NCBI GenBank assembly: GCA_014843695.1
Contig: CM026390.1
Location: 56,909,010-56,973,009 of the forward strand
Length of the DNA: 64,000 bases
Origin: Archivesica marissinica
Lineage: Eukaryota; Mollusca; Bivalvia; Venerida; Vesicomyidae
Direction of reading: 5' to 3'
Position numbers and translations under genes: made by a program. Each line of letters starts with the position of its first letter. The stretch's first letter is position 1. This document shows, one piece after another, positions 40,431 to 54,900 of this stretch. Under the pieces are notes generated by a model, which saw only the letters and a program-made list of their open reading frames with translations, searched no databases and was not told the origin of the DNA.

Positions 40431-43400
40431 AGATACTTTGATGTTGCTCTCACACAATACAGTTTGGGTAGAGATACTTTGATGTTACTATCACACAATA
40501 CAGTTTGGGTAGAGCTACTTTGATGTTGCTCTCACACAATACAGTTTGGGTAGAGATAATTTGATGTTACTATCACACAATACAGTTTGGGTAGAGATAC
40601 TTTCATGTTGCTATCACACAATACAGTATGGGTAGAGATACTTTGATGTTGCTATCACACAATACAGTTTGGGTAGAGATACTTTCATGTTGCTATCACA
40701 CAATACAGTTTGGTTGGAGATACTTTCATGTTGCTATCACACAATACAGTATGGGTAGAGATACTTTGATGTTGCTCTCACACAATAGAGTTTGGTTGGA
40801 GATACTTTCATGTTGCTATCACACAATATAGTATGGGAGGAGCTACTTGGATATCACACAATACAGTTTGGGTAGAGATACTTTGATGTTGCTATCACAC
40901 AATACAGTTTGGTTGGAGATACTTTGATGTTGCTATCACACAATACAGTTTGGGTAGAGCTACTTTCATATCACACAATACAGTTTGGGTAGAGATACTT
41001 TGATGTTGCTCTCACACAATACAGTTTGGTTGGAGATACTTTCATGTTGCTATCACACAATACAGTATGGGTAGAGCTACTTTGATATCACACAATACAG
41101 TTTGGGTAGAGATACTTTGATGTTGCTCTCACACAATACAGTTTGGTTGGAGATACTTTCATGTTGCTATCACACAATACAGTATGGGTAGAGCTACTTT
41201 GATATCACACATACAGTTTGGGTAGAGATACTTTGATGTTGCTCTCACACAATACAGTTTGGTTGGAGATACTTTCATGTTGCTATCACACAATACAGTT
41301 TGGGTAGAGATACTTTCATGTTGCTATCACACAATACAGTTTGGTTGGAGATGCTTTCATGTTGCTATCACACAATACAGTTTGGGTAGAGATACTTTCA
41401 TGTTGCTATCACACAATACAGTTTGGGTAGAGATACTTTCATGTTGCTATCACACAATACAGTTTGGGTAGAGATACTTTCATGTTGCTATCACACAATA
41501 CAGTTTGGGTAGAGATACTTTGATGTTGCTATCACACAATACAGTTTGGGTAGAGATACTTTTATGTTGCTCTCACACAATACAGTTTGGTTGGAGATGC
41601 TTTCATGTTGCTATCACATAATACAGTTTGGTTGGAGATACTTTCATGTTGCTCTCACACAATACAGTTTGGGTAGAGATACTTTCATGTTGCTACCACA
41701 CAATACAGTTTGGTTGGAGATACTTTCATGTTGCTATCACACAATACAGTTTGGTTGGAGATACTTTCATGTTGCTATCACACAATACAGTTTGGGTAGA
41801 GATACTTTCATGTTGCTATCACACAATACAGTTTGGTTGGAGATACTTTCATGTTGCTATCACACAATACAGTTTGGTTGGAGATACTTTCATGTTGCTC
41901 TCACATAATACAGTTTGGTTGGAGATACTTTGATGTTGCTATCACACAATACAGTTTGGTTAGAGATACTTTCATGTTGCTATCACACAATACAGTTTGG
42001 GTAGAGATACTTTGATGTTGCTATCACACAATACAGTTTGGGTAGAGATACTTTCATGTTGCTATCACACAATACAGTTTGGGTAGAGATACTTTCATGT
42101 TGCTATCACACAATACAGTTTGGGTAGAGATACTTTCATGTTGCTATCACACAATACAGTTTGGTTGGAGATACTTTGATGTTGCTATCACACAATACAG
42201 TTTGGTTGGAGATACTTTGATGTTGCTATCACACAATACAGTTTGGTTGGAGATACTTTGATGTTGCTATCACACAATACAGTTTGGTTGGAGATACTTT
42301 GATGTTGCTATCACACAATACAGTTTGGTTAGAGATACTTTGATGTTGCTATCACACAATACAGTTTGGGTAGAGATACTTTCATGTTGCTCTCACACAA
42401 TACAGTATGGGTAGAGCTACTTTGATATCACACAATACAGTTTGGGTAGAGATACTTTCATGTTGCTCTCACACAATACAGTTTGGTTGGAGATACTTTC
42501 ATGTTGCTATCACACAATACAGTATGGGAGGAGCTACCTGGATATCACACAATACAGTTTGAGTAGAGATACTTTGATGTTGCTATCACACAATACAGTT
42601 TGGTTGGAGATACTTTCATGTTGCTATCACACAATACAGTTTGGGTAGAGATACTTTGATATCACACAATACAGTTTGGTTAGAGATACTTTGATGTTGC
42701 TATCACACAATACAGTTTGGGTAGAGATACTTTCATGTTGCTATCACACAATACAGTTTGGTTAGAGATACTTTCATGTTGCTATCACATAATACAGTTT
42801 GGTTGGAGATACTTTCATGTTGCTATCACACAATACAGTTTGGGTAGAGATACTTTCATGTTGCTATCACACAATACAGTTTGGGTAGAGATACTTTGAT
42901 GTTGCTCTCACACAATACAGTTTGGTTAGAGATACTTTGATGTTGCTATCACACAATACAGTTTGGGTAGAGATACTTTCATGTTGCTTCACACAATACA
43001 GTTTGGGTAGAGATACTTTGATGTTGCTATCACACAATACAGTTTGGGTAGAGATACTTTGATGTTGCTCTCACATAATACAGTTTGGGTAGAGATACTT
43101 TGATGTTGCTATCACACAATACAGTTTGGGTAGAGATACTTTGATGTTGCTATCACACAATACAGTTTGGGTAGAGATACTTTCATGTTGCTATCACACA
43201 ATACAGTTTGGGTAGAGATACTTTCATGTTGCTATCACACAATACAGTTTGGGTAGAGATACTTTGATGTTGCTATCACACAATACAGTTTGGTTAGAGA
43301 TACTTTCATGTTGCTATCACACAATACAGTTTGGGTAGAGATACTTTCATGTTGCTATCACACAATACAGTTTGGTTGGAGATACTTTCATGTTGCTATC

Positions 43401-46400
43401 ACACAATACAGTTTGGGTAGAGATACTTTCATGTTGCTATCACACAATACAGTTTGGGTAGAGATACTTTCATGTTGCTATCACACAATACAGTTTGGGT
43501 AGAGATACTTTCATGTTGCTATCACACAATACAGTATGGGTAGAGCTACTTTGATGTTGATATCACACAATACAGTTTGAGTAGAGATACTTTGATGTTG
43601 CTCTCACACAATACAGTTTGGTTGGAGATACTTTCATGTTGCTATCACACAATACAGTTTGGGTAGAGATACTTTCATGTTGCTATCACACAATACAGTT
43701 TGGGTAGAGATACTTTGATGTTACTATCACACAATACAGTTTGGGTAGAGATACTTTCATGTTGCTATCACACAATACAGTTTGGTTGGAGATACTTTGA
43801 TGTTGCTATCACACAATACAGTTTGGGTAGAGATACTTTGATGTTGCTCTCACACAATACAGTTTGGGTAGAGATACTTTGATGTTGCTATCACACAATA
43901 CAGTTTGGGTAGAGATACTTTGATGTTGCTCTCACACAATACAGTTTGGTTGGAGATACTTTCATGTTGCTATCACACAATACAGTATGGGAGGAGCTAC
44001 TTGGATATCACACAATACAGTTTGGGTAGAGATACTTTGATGTTGCTATCACACAATACAGTTTGGTTGGAGATACTTTGATGTTGCTATCACACAATAC
44101 AGTTTGGGTAGAGCTACTTTGATATCACACAATACAGTTTGGGTAGAGATACTTTGATGTTGCTCTCACACAATACAGTTTGGTTGGAGATACTTTCATG
44201 TTGCTATCACACAATACAGTATGGGTAGAGCTACTTTGATATCACACAATACAGTTTGGGTAGAGATACTTTGATGTTGCTCTCACACAATACAGTTTGG
44301 TTGGAGATACTTTCATGTTGCTATCACACAATACAGTATGGGTAGAGCTACTTTGATATCACACAATACAGTTTGGGTAGAGATACTTTGATGTTGCTCT
44401 CACACAATACAGTTTGGTTGGAGATGCTTTCATGTTGCTATCACACAATACAGTTTGGGTAGAGATACTTTCATGTTGCTATCACACAATACAGTTTGGT
44501 TGGAGATGCTTTCATGTTGCTATCACACAATACAGTTTGGGTAGAGATACTTTCATGTTGCTATCACACAATACAGTTTGGTTGGAGACACTTTCATGTT
44601 GCTCTCACATAATACAGTTTGGTTGGAGATACTTTGATGTTGCTATCACACAATACAGTTTGAGTAGAGAAACTTTCAAGTTGCTATCACACAATACAGT
44701 TTGGGTAGAGATACTTTGATGTTGCTCTCACACAATACAGTTTGGTTGGAGATACTTTCATGTTGCTATCACACAATACAGTTTGGGTAGAGATACTTTG
44801 ATGTTGCTATCACACAATACAGTTTGGGTAGAGATACTTTGATGTTGCTCTCACACAATACAGTTTGGTTGGAGATACTTTCATGTTGCTATCACACAAT
44901 ACAGTTTGGGTAGAGATACTTTGATGTTGCTATCACACAATACAGTTTGGGTAGAGATACTTTGATGTTGCTATCACACAATACAGTTTGGGTAGAGATA
45001 CTTTGATGTTGCTATCACACAATACAGTTTGGGTAGAGATACTTTCATGTTGCTATCACACAATACAGTTTGGTTAGAGATACTTTCATGTTGCTATCAC
45101 ACAATACAGTTTGGGTAGAGATACTTTGATGTTGCTATCACACAATACAGTTTGGGTAGAGATACTTTGATGTTGCTCTCACACAATACAGTTTGGTTGG
45201 AGATACTTTCATGTTGCTATCACACAATACAGTTTGGGTAGAGATACTTTCATGTTGCTATCACACAATACAGTTTGGGTAGAGATACTTTGATGTTGCT
45301 ATCACACAATACAGTTTGGGTAGAGATACTTTGATGTTGCTATCACACAATACAGTTTGGGTAGAGATACTTTCATGTTGCTATCACACAATACAGTTTG
45401 GGTAGAGATACTTTCATGTTGCTATCACACAATACAGTTTGGGTAGAGATACTTTCATGTTGCTACCACACAATACAGCTTGGTTGGAGATACTTTGATG
45501 TTGCTATCACACAATACAGTTTGGTTGGAGATACTTTGATGTTGCTACCACACAATACAGTTTGGTTGGAGATACTTTGATGTTGCTATCACACAATACA
45601 GTTTGGTTGGAGATACTTTGATGTTGCTATCACACAATACAGTTTGGTTAGAGATACTTTGATGTTGCTATCACACAACACAGTTTGGGTAGAGATACTT
45701 TCATGTTGCTCTCACACAATACAGTATGGGTAGAGCTACTTTGATATCACGCAATACAGTTTGGGTAGAGATACTTTCATGTTGCTCTCACACAATACAG
45801 TTTGGTTGGAGATACTTTCCTGTTGCTATCACACAATACAGTATGGGAGGAGCTACCTGGATATCACACAATACAGTTTGAGTAGAGATACTTTGATGTT
45901 GCGATCACACAATACAGTTTGGTTGGAGATACTTTCATGTTGCTATCACACAATACAGTTTGGGTAGAGATACTTTGATATCACACAATACAGTTTGGTT
46001 AGAGATACTTTGATGTTGCTATCACACAATACAGTTTGGGTAGAGATACTTTCATGTTGCTATCACACAATACAGTTTGGTTGGAGATACTTTCATGTTG
46101 CTCTCACATAATACAGTTTGGGTAGAGATACTTTCATGTTGCTCTCACATAATACAGTTTGGGTAGAGATACTTTGATGTTGCTCCAACATAATACAGTT
46201 TGGGTAGAGATACTTTGATGTTGCTCTCACATAATACAGTTTGGGTAGAGATACTTTGATGTTGCTATCACACAATACAGTTTGGGTAGAGATACTTTCA
46301 TGTTGCTCTCACACAATACAGTTTGGGTAGAGATACTTTCATGTTGCTATCACACAATACAGTTTGGGTAGAGATACTTTGATGTTGCTCTCACACAATA

Positions 46401-47959
46401 CAGTTTGGTTGGAGATACTTTCATGTTGCTATCACACAATACAGTTTGGGTAGAGATACTTTCATGTTGCTATCACACAATACAGTTTGGTTGGAGATAC
46501 TTTCATGTTGCTATCACACAATACAGTTTGGGTAGAGATACTTTCATGTTGCTATCACACAATACAGTTTGGGTAGAGATACTTTCATGTTGCTATCACA
46601 CAATACAGTTTGGGTAGAGATACTTTCATGTTGCTATCACACAATACAGTTTGGTTGGAGATACTTTCATGTTGCTATCACACAATACAGTTTGGGTAGA
46701 GATACTTTCATGTTGCTATCACACAATACAGTTTGGTTAGAGATACTTTCATGTTGCTATCACACAATACAGTTTGGGTAGAGATACTTTCATGTTGCTA
46801 TCACACAATACAGTTTGGTTGGAGATACTTTCATGTTGCTATCACACAATACAGTTTGGGTAGAGATACTTTCATGTTGCTATCACACAATACAGTTTGG
46901 TTGGAGATACTTTCATGTTGCTATCACACAATACAGTTTGGGTAGAGATACTTTCATGTTGCTACCACACAATACAGTTTGGTTGGAGATACTTTCATGT
47001 TGCTATCACACAATACAGTTTGGGTAGAGATACTTTCATGTTGCTATCACACAATACAGTTTGGTTAGAGATACTTTCATGTTGCTATCACACAATACAG
47101 TTTGGTTGGAGATACTTTGATGTTGCTATCACACAATACAGTTTGGTTAGAGATACTTTCATGTTGCTATCACACAATACAGTTTGGGTAGAGATACTTT
47201 GATGTTGCTATCACACAATACAGTTTGGGTAGAGATACTTTGATGTTGCTATCACACAATACAGTTTGGGTAGAGATACTTTGATGTTGCTATCACACAA
47301 TACAGTTTGGGTAGAGATACTTTCATGTTGCTATCACACAATACAGTTTGGGTAGAGATACTTTCATGTTGCTATCACACAATACAGTTTGGTTAGAGAT
47401 ACTTTCATGTTGCTATCACACAATACAGTTTGGGTAGAGATACTTTCATGTTGCTATCACACAATACAGTTTGGGTAGAGATACTTTCATGTTGCTATCA
47501 CACAATACAGTTTGGGTAGAGATACTTTGATGTTGCTATCACACAATACAGTTTGGGTAGAGATACTTTCATGTTGCTATCACACAATACAGTTTGGGTA
47601 GAGATACTTTGATATCACACAATACAGTTTGGGTAGAGATACTTTCATGTTGCTATCACACAATACAGTTTGGGTAGAGATACTTTGATATCACACAATA
47701 CAGTTTGGGTAGAGATACTTTCATGTTGCTATCACACAATACAGTTTGGTTAGAGATACTTTCATGTTGCTATCACACAATACAGTTTGGGTAGAGATAC
47801 TTTCATGTTGCTATCACACAATACAGTTTGGGTAGAGATACTTTCATGTTGCTATCACACAATACAGTTTGGGTAGAGATACTTTCATGTTGCTATCACA
47901 CAATACAGTTTGGGTAGAGATACTTTCATGTTGCTATCACACAATACAGTTTGGTTGGA

Positions 47960-48959
47960 NNNNNNNNNNNNNNNNNNNNNNNNNNNNNNNNNNNNNNNNN
48001 NNNNNNNNNNNNNNNNNNNNNNNNNNNNNNNNNNNNNNNNNNNNNNNNNNNNNNNNNNNNNNNNNNNNNNNNNNNNNNNNNNNNNNNNNNNNNNNNNNNN
48101 NNNNNNNNNNNNNNNNNNNNNNNNNNNNNNNNNNNNNNNNNNNNNNNNNNNNNNNNNNNNNNNNNNNNNNNNNNNNNNNNNNNNNNNNNNNNNNNNNNNN
48201 NNNNNNNNNNNNNNNNNNNNNNNNNNNNNNNNNNNNNNNNNNNNNNNNNNNNNNNNNNNNNNNNNNNNNNNNNNNNNNNNNNNNNNNNNNNNNNNNNNNN
48301 NNNNNNNNNNNNNNNNNNNNNNNNNNNNNNNNNNNNNNNNNNNNNNNNNNNNNNNNNNNNNNNNNNNNNNNNNNNNNNNNNNNNNNNNNNNNNNNNNNNN
48401 NNNNNNNNNNNNNNNNNNNNNNNNNNNNNNNNNNNNNNNNNNNNNNNNNNNNNNNNNNNNNNNNNNNNNNNNNNNNNNNNNNNNNNNNNNNNNNNNNNNN
48501 NNNNNNNNNNNNNNNNNNNNNNNNNNNNNNNNNNNNNNNNNNNNNNNNNNNNNNNNNNNNNNNNNNNNNNNNNNNNNNNNNNNNNNNNNNNNNNNNNNNN
48601 NNNNNNNNNNNNNNNNNNNNNNNNNNNNNNNNNNNNNNNNNNNNNNNNNNNNNNNNNNNNNNNNNNNNNNNNNNNNNNNNNNNNNNNNNNNNNNNNNNNN
48701 NNNNNNNNNNNNNNNNNNNNNNNNNNNNNNNNNNNNNNNNNNNNNNNNNNNNNNNNNNNNNNNNNNNNNNNNNNNNNNNNNNNNNNNNNNNNNNNNNNNN
48801 NNNNNNNNNNNNNNNNNNNNNNNNNNNNNNNNNNNNNNNNNNNNNNNNNNNNNNNNNNNNNNNNNNNNNNNNNNNNNNNNNNNNNNNNNNNNNNNNNNNN
48901 NNNNNNNNNNNNNNNNNNNNNNNNNNNNNNNNNNNNNNNNNNNNNNNNNNNNNNNNNNN
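47960..48959. other. Assembly gap of exactly 1000 N
   Basis: The round length indicates a placeholder gap of unknown real size inside the satellite. Open frames of 368 codons spanning it are meaningless. Confidence 0.99.
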
Positions 48960-51900
48960 GTTGGAGATACTTTGATGTTGCTATCACACAATACAGTTTG
49001 GTTGGAGATACTTTGATGTTGCTATCACACAATACAGTTTGGTTAGAGATACTTTGATGTTGCTATCACACAACACAGTTTGGGTAGAGATACTTTCATG
49101 TTGCTCTCACACAATACAGTATGGGTAGAGCTACTTTGATATCACACAATACAGTTTGGGTAGAGATACTTTCATGTTGCTCTCACACAATACAGTTTGG
49201 TTGGAGATACTTTCATGTTGCTATCACACAATACAGTATGGGAGGAGCTACCTGGATATCACACAATACAGTTTGAGTAGAGATACTTTGATGTTGCTAT
49301 CACACAATACAGTTTGGTTGGAGATACTTTCATGTTGCTATCACACAATACAGTTTGGGTAGAGATACTTTGATATCACACAATACAGTTTGGTTAGAGA
49401 TACTTTGATGTTGCTATCACACAATACAGTTTGGGTAGAGATACTTTCATGTTGCTATCACACAATACAGTTTGGTTGGAGATACTTTCATGTTGCTCTC
49501 ACATAATACAGTTTGGGTAGAGATACTTTCATGTTGCTATCACACAATACAGTTTGGGTAGAGATACTTTGATGTTGCTCTCACACAATACAGTTTGGGT
49601 AGAGATACTTTGATGTTGCTATCACACAATACAGTTTGGGTAGAGATACTTTCATGTTGCTATCACACAATACAGTTTGGGTAGAGATACTTTGATGTTG
49701 CTATCACACAATACAGTTTGGTTGGAGATACTTTCATGTTGCTATCACACAATACAGTTTGGGTAGAGATACTTTCATGTTGCTATCACACAATACAGTT
49801 TGGGTAGAGATACTTTCATGTTGCTATCACACAATACAGTTTGGGTAGAGATACTTTGATGTTGCTATCACACAATACAGTTTGGGTAGAGATACTTTGA
49901 TGTTGCTATCACACAATACAGTTTGGGTAGAGATACTTTCATGTTGCTATCACACAATACAGTTTGGGTAGAGATACTTTCATGTTGCTATCACACAATA
50001 CAGTTTGGGTAGAGATACTTTCATGTTGCTATCACACAATACAGTTTGGGTAGAGATACTTTGATGTTGCTATCACACAATACAGTTTGGTAGAGATACT
50101 TTCATGTTGCTATCACACAATACAGTTTGGGTAGAGATACTTTCATGTTGCTATCACACAATACAGTTTGGTTAGAGATACTTTCATGTTGCTATCACAC
50201 AATACAGTTTGGGTAGAGATACTTTCATGTTGCTATCACACAATACAGTTTGGTTGGAGATACTTTCATGTTGCTATCACACAATACAGTTTGGGTAGAG
50301 ATACTTTCATGTTGCTATCACACAATACAGTTTGGTTGGAGATACTTTCATGTTGCTATCACACAATACAGTTTGGTTGGAGATACTTTGATGTTGCTAT
50401 CACACAATACAGTTTGGTTGGAGATACTTTCATGTTGCTATCACACAATACAGTTTGGGTAGAGATACTTTGATGTTGCTATCACACAATACAGTTTGGG
50501 TAGAGATACTTTGATGTTGCTATCACACAATACAGTTTGGGTAGAGATACTTTGATGTTGCTATCACACAATACAGTTTGGGTAGAGATACTTTGATGTT
50601 GCTATCACACAATACAGTTTGGGTAGAGATACTTTGATGTTGCTATCACACAATACAGTTTGGGTAGAGATACTTTCATGTTGCTATCACACAATACAGT
50701 TTGGTTAGAGATACTTTCATGTTGCTATCACACAATACAGTTTGGGTAGAGATACTTTCATGTTGCTATCACACAATACAGTTTGGGTAGAGATACTTTG
50801 ATGTTGCTATCACACAATACAGTTTGGGTAGAGATACTTTGATGTTGCTATCACACAATACAGTTTGGGTAGAGATACTTTCATGTTGCTATCACACAAT
50901 ACAGTTTGGGTAGAGATACTTTGATGTTGCTATCACACAATACAGTTTGGGTAGAGATACTTTGATGTTGCTATCACACAATACAGTTTGGGTAGAGATA
51001 CTTTCATGTTGCTATCACACAATACAGTTTGGGTAGAGATACTTTGATGTTGCTATCACACAATACAGTTTGGTAGAGATACTTTCATGTTGCTATCACA
51101 CAATACAGTTTGGGTAGAGATACTTGTTGCTATCACACAATACAGTTTGGTAGAGATACTTTATGTTGCTATCACACAATACAGTTTGGGTAGAGATACT
51201 TTGTTGCTATCACACAATACAGTTGGGTAGAGATACTTTCATGTTGCTATCACACAATACAGTTTGGGTAGAGATACTTTCATGTTGCTATCACACAATA
51301 CAGTTTGGGTAGAGATACTTTGATGTTGCTATCACACAATACAGTTTGGGTAGAGATACTTTGATGTTGCTATCACACAATACAGTTTGGGTAGAGATAC
51401 TTTCATGTTGCTATCACACAATACAGTTTGGGTAGAGATACTTTCATGTTGCTATCACACAATACAGTTTGGGTAGAGATACTTTCATGTTGCTATCACA
51501 CAATACAGTTTGGTTAGAGATACTTTCATGTTGCTATCACACAATACAGTTTGGGTAGAGATACTTTCATGTTGCTATCACACAATACAGTTTGGTTGGA
51601 GATACTTTCATGTTGCTATCACACAATACAGTTTGGGTAGAGATACTTTCATGTTGCTATCACACAATACAGTTTGGGTAGAGATACTTTGATGTTGCTA
51701 TCACACAATACAGTTTGGTTGGAGATACTTTCATGTTGCTACACACAATACAGTTTGGTTAGAGATACTTTCATGTTGCTATCACACAATACAGTTTGGG
51801 TAGAGATACTTTGATGTTGCTATCACACAATACAGTTTGGGTAGAGATACTTTGATGTTGCTATCACACAATACAGTTTGGGTAGAGATACTTTGATGTT

Positions 51901-54900
51901 GCTATCACACAATACAGTTTGGGTAGAGATACTTTCATGTTGCTATCACACAATACAGTTTGGGTAGAGATACTTTCATGTTGCTATCACACAATACAGT
52001 TTGGGTAGAGATACTTTGATGTTGCTATCACACAATACAGTTTGGGTAGAGATACTTTCATGTTGCTATCACACAATACAGTTTGGGTAGAGATACTTTC
52101 ATGTTGCTATCACACAATACAGTTTGGTTGAGATACTTTCATGTTGCTATCACACAATACAGTTTGGGTAGAGATACTTTCATGTTGCTATCACACAATA
52201 CAGTTTGGGTAGAGATACTTTCATGTTGCTATCACACAATACAGTTTGGTTGGAGATACTTTCATGTTGCTCTCACATAATACAGTTTGGGTAGAGATAC
52301 TTTCATGTTGCTCTCACATAATACAGTTTGGGTAGAGATACTTTGATGTTGCTCTCACATAATACAGTTTGCGTAGAGATACTTTGATGTTGCTCTCACA
52401 TAATACATTTTGCGTAGAGATACTTTCATGTTGCTCTCACACAATACAGTATGGGTAGAGCTACTTTGATGTTGATATCACACAATACAGTTTGAGTAGA
52501 GATACTTTGATGTTGCTCTCACACAATACAGTTTGGTTGGAGATGCTTTCATGTTGCTAACACACAATACAGTTTGGGTAGAGATACTTTCATGTTGCTC
52601 TCACATAATACAGTTTGGGTAGAGATACTTTGATGTTGCTCTCACATAATACAGTTTGCGTAGAGATACTTTATGTTGCTCTCACACAATACAGTATGGG
52701 TAGAGCTACTTTGATGTTGATATCACACAATACAGTTTGAGTAGAGATACTTTGATGTTGCTCTCACACAATACAGTTTGGGTAGAGATACTTTCATGTT
52801 GCTATCACACAATACAGTTTGGGTAGAGATACTTTGATGTTGCTATCACACAATACAGTTTGGGTAGAGATACTTTGATGTTGCTATCACACAATACAGT
52901 TTGGGTAGAGATACTTTGATGTTGCTATCACACAATACAGTTTGGGTAGAGATACTTTCATGTTGCTATCACACAATACAGTTTGGTAGAGATACTTTAT
53001 GTTGCTATCACACAATACAGTTTGGGTAGAGATACTTTCATGTTGCTATCACACAATACAGTTTGGTAGAGATACTTTCATGTTGCTATCACACAATACA
53101 GTTTGGGTAGAGATACTTTGATGTTGCTATCACACAATACAGTTTGGGTAGAGATACTTTGATGTTGCTCTCACACAATACAGTTTGGTTAGAGATACTT
53201 TCATGTTGCTATCTATCACACAATACAGTTTGGGTAGAGATACTTTGATGTTGCTATCACACAATACAGTTTGGTTGGAGATACTTTCATGTTGCTATCA
53301 CACAATACAGTTTGGGTAGAGATACTTTCATGTTGCTATCACACAATACAGTTTGGGTAGAGATACTTTCATGTTGCTATCACACAATACAGTTTGGGTA
53401 GAGATACTTTCATGTTGCTATCACACAATACAGTTTGGGTAGAGATACTTTCATGTTGCTATCACACAATACAGTTTGGGTAGAGATACTTTCATGTTGC
53501 TATCACACAATACAGTTTGGGTAGAGATACTTTCATGTTGCTATCACACAATACAGTTTGGGTAGAGATACTTTCATGTTGCTATCACACAATACAGTTT
53601 GGGTAGAGATACTTTCATGTTGCTATCACACAATACAGTTTGGTTGGAGATACTTTCATGTTGCTACCACACAATACAGTTTGGTTGGAGATACTTTGAT
53701 GTTGCTATCACACAATACAGTTTGGTTGGAGATACTTTGATGTTGCTATCACACAATACAGTTTGGTTAGAGATACTTTGATGTTGCTATCACACAATAC
53801 AGTTTGGGTAGAGATACTTTCATGTTGCTATCACACAATACAGTTTGGGTAGAGATACTTTGATGTTGCTATCACACAATACAGTTTGGGTAGAGATACT
53901 TTCATGTTGCTCTCACACAATACAGTTTGGGTAGAGATACTTTCATGTTGCTATCACACAATACAGTTTGGGTAGAGATACTTTCATGTTGCTATCACAC
54001 AATACAGTTTGGGTAGAGATACTTTCATGTTGCTATCACACAATACAGTTTGGGTAGAGATACTTTCATGTTGCTATCACACAATACAGTTTGGGTAGAG
54101 ATACTTTCATGTTGCTATCACACAATACAGTTTGGGTAGAGATACTTTGTATCACACAATACAGTTTGGGTAGAGATACTTTGATGTTGCTCTCACACAA
54201 TACAGTTTGGGTAGAGATACTTTCATGTTGCTATCACACAATACAGTTTGGGTAGAGATACTTTCATGTTGCTATCACACAATACAGTTTGGTTAGAGAT
54301 ACTTTCATGTTGCTATCACACAATACAGTTTGGGTAGAGATACTTTCATGTTGCTATCACACAATACAGTTTGGGTAGAGATACTTTCATGTTGCTATCA
54401 CACAATACAGTTTGGGTAGAGATACTTTGATGTTGCTATCACACAATACAGTTTGGGTAGAGATACTTTCATGTTGCTATCACACAATACAGTTTGGTGA
54501 GATACTTTATGTTGCTATCACACAATACAGTTTGGGTAGAGATACTTTGATGTTGCTATCACACAATACAGTTTGGGTAGAGATACTTTCATGTTGCTAT
54601 CACACAATACAGTTTGGTTGGAGATACTTTCATGTTGCTATCACACAATACAGTTTGGGTAGAGATACTTTCATGTTGCTATCACACAATACAGTTTGGG
54701 TAGAGATACTTTGATGTTGCTATCACACAATACAGTTTGGGTAGAGATACTTTCATGTTGCTATCACACAATACAGTTTGGGTAGAGATACTTTCATGTT
54801 GCTATCACACAATACAGTTTGGGTAGAGATACTTTCATGTTGCTATCACACAATACAGTTTGGTTGGAGATACTTTCATGTTGCTATCACACAATACAGT

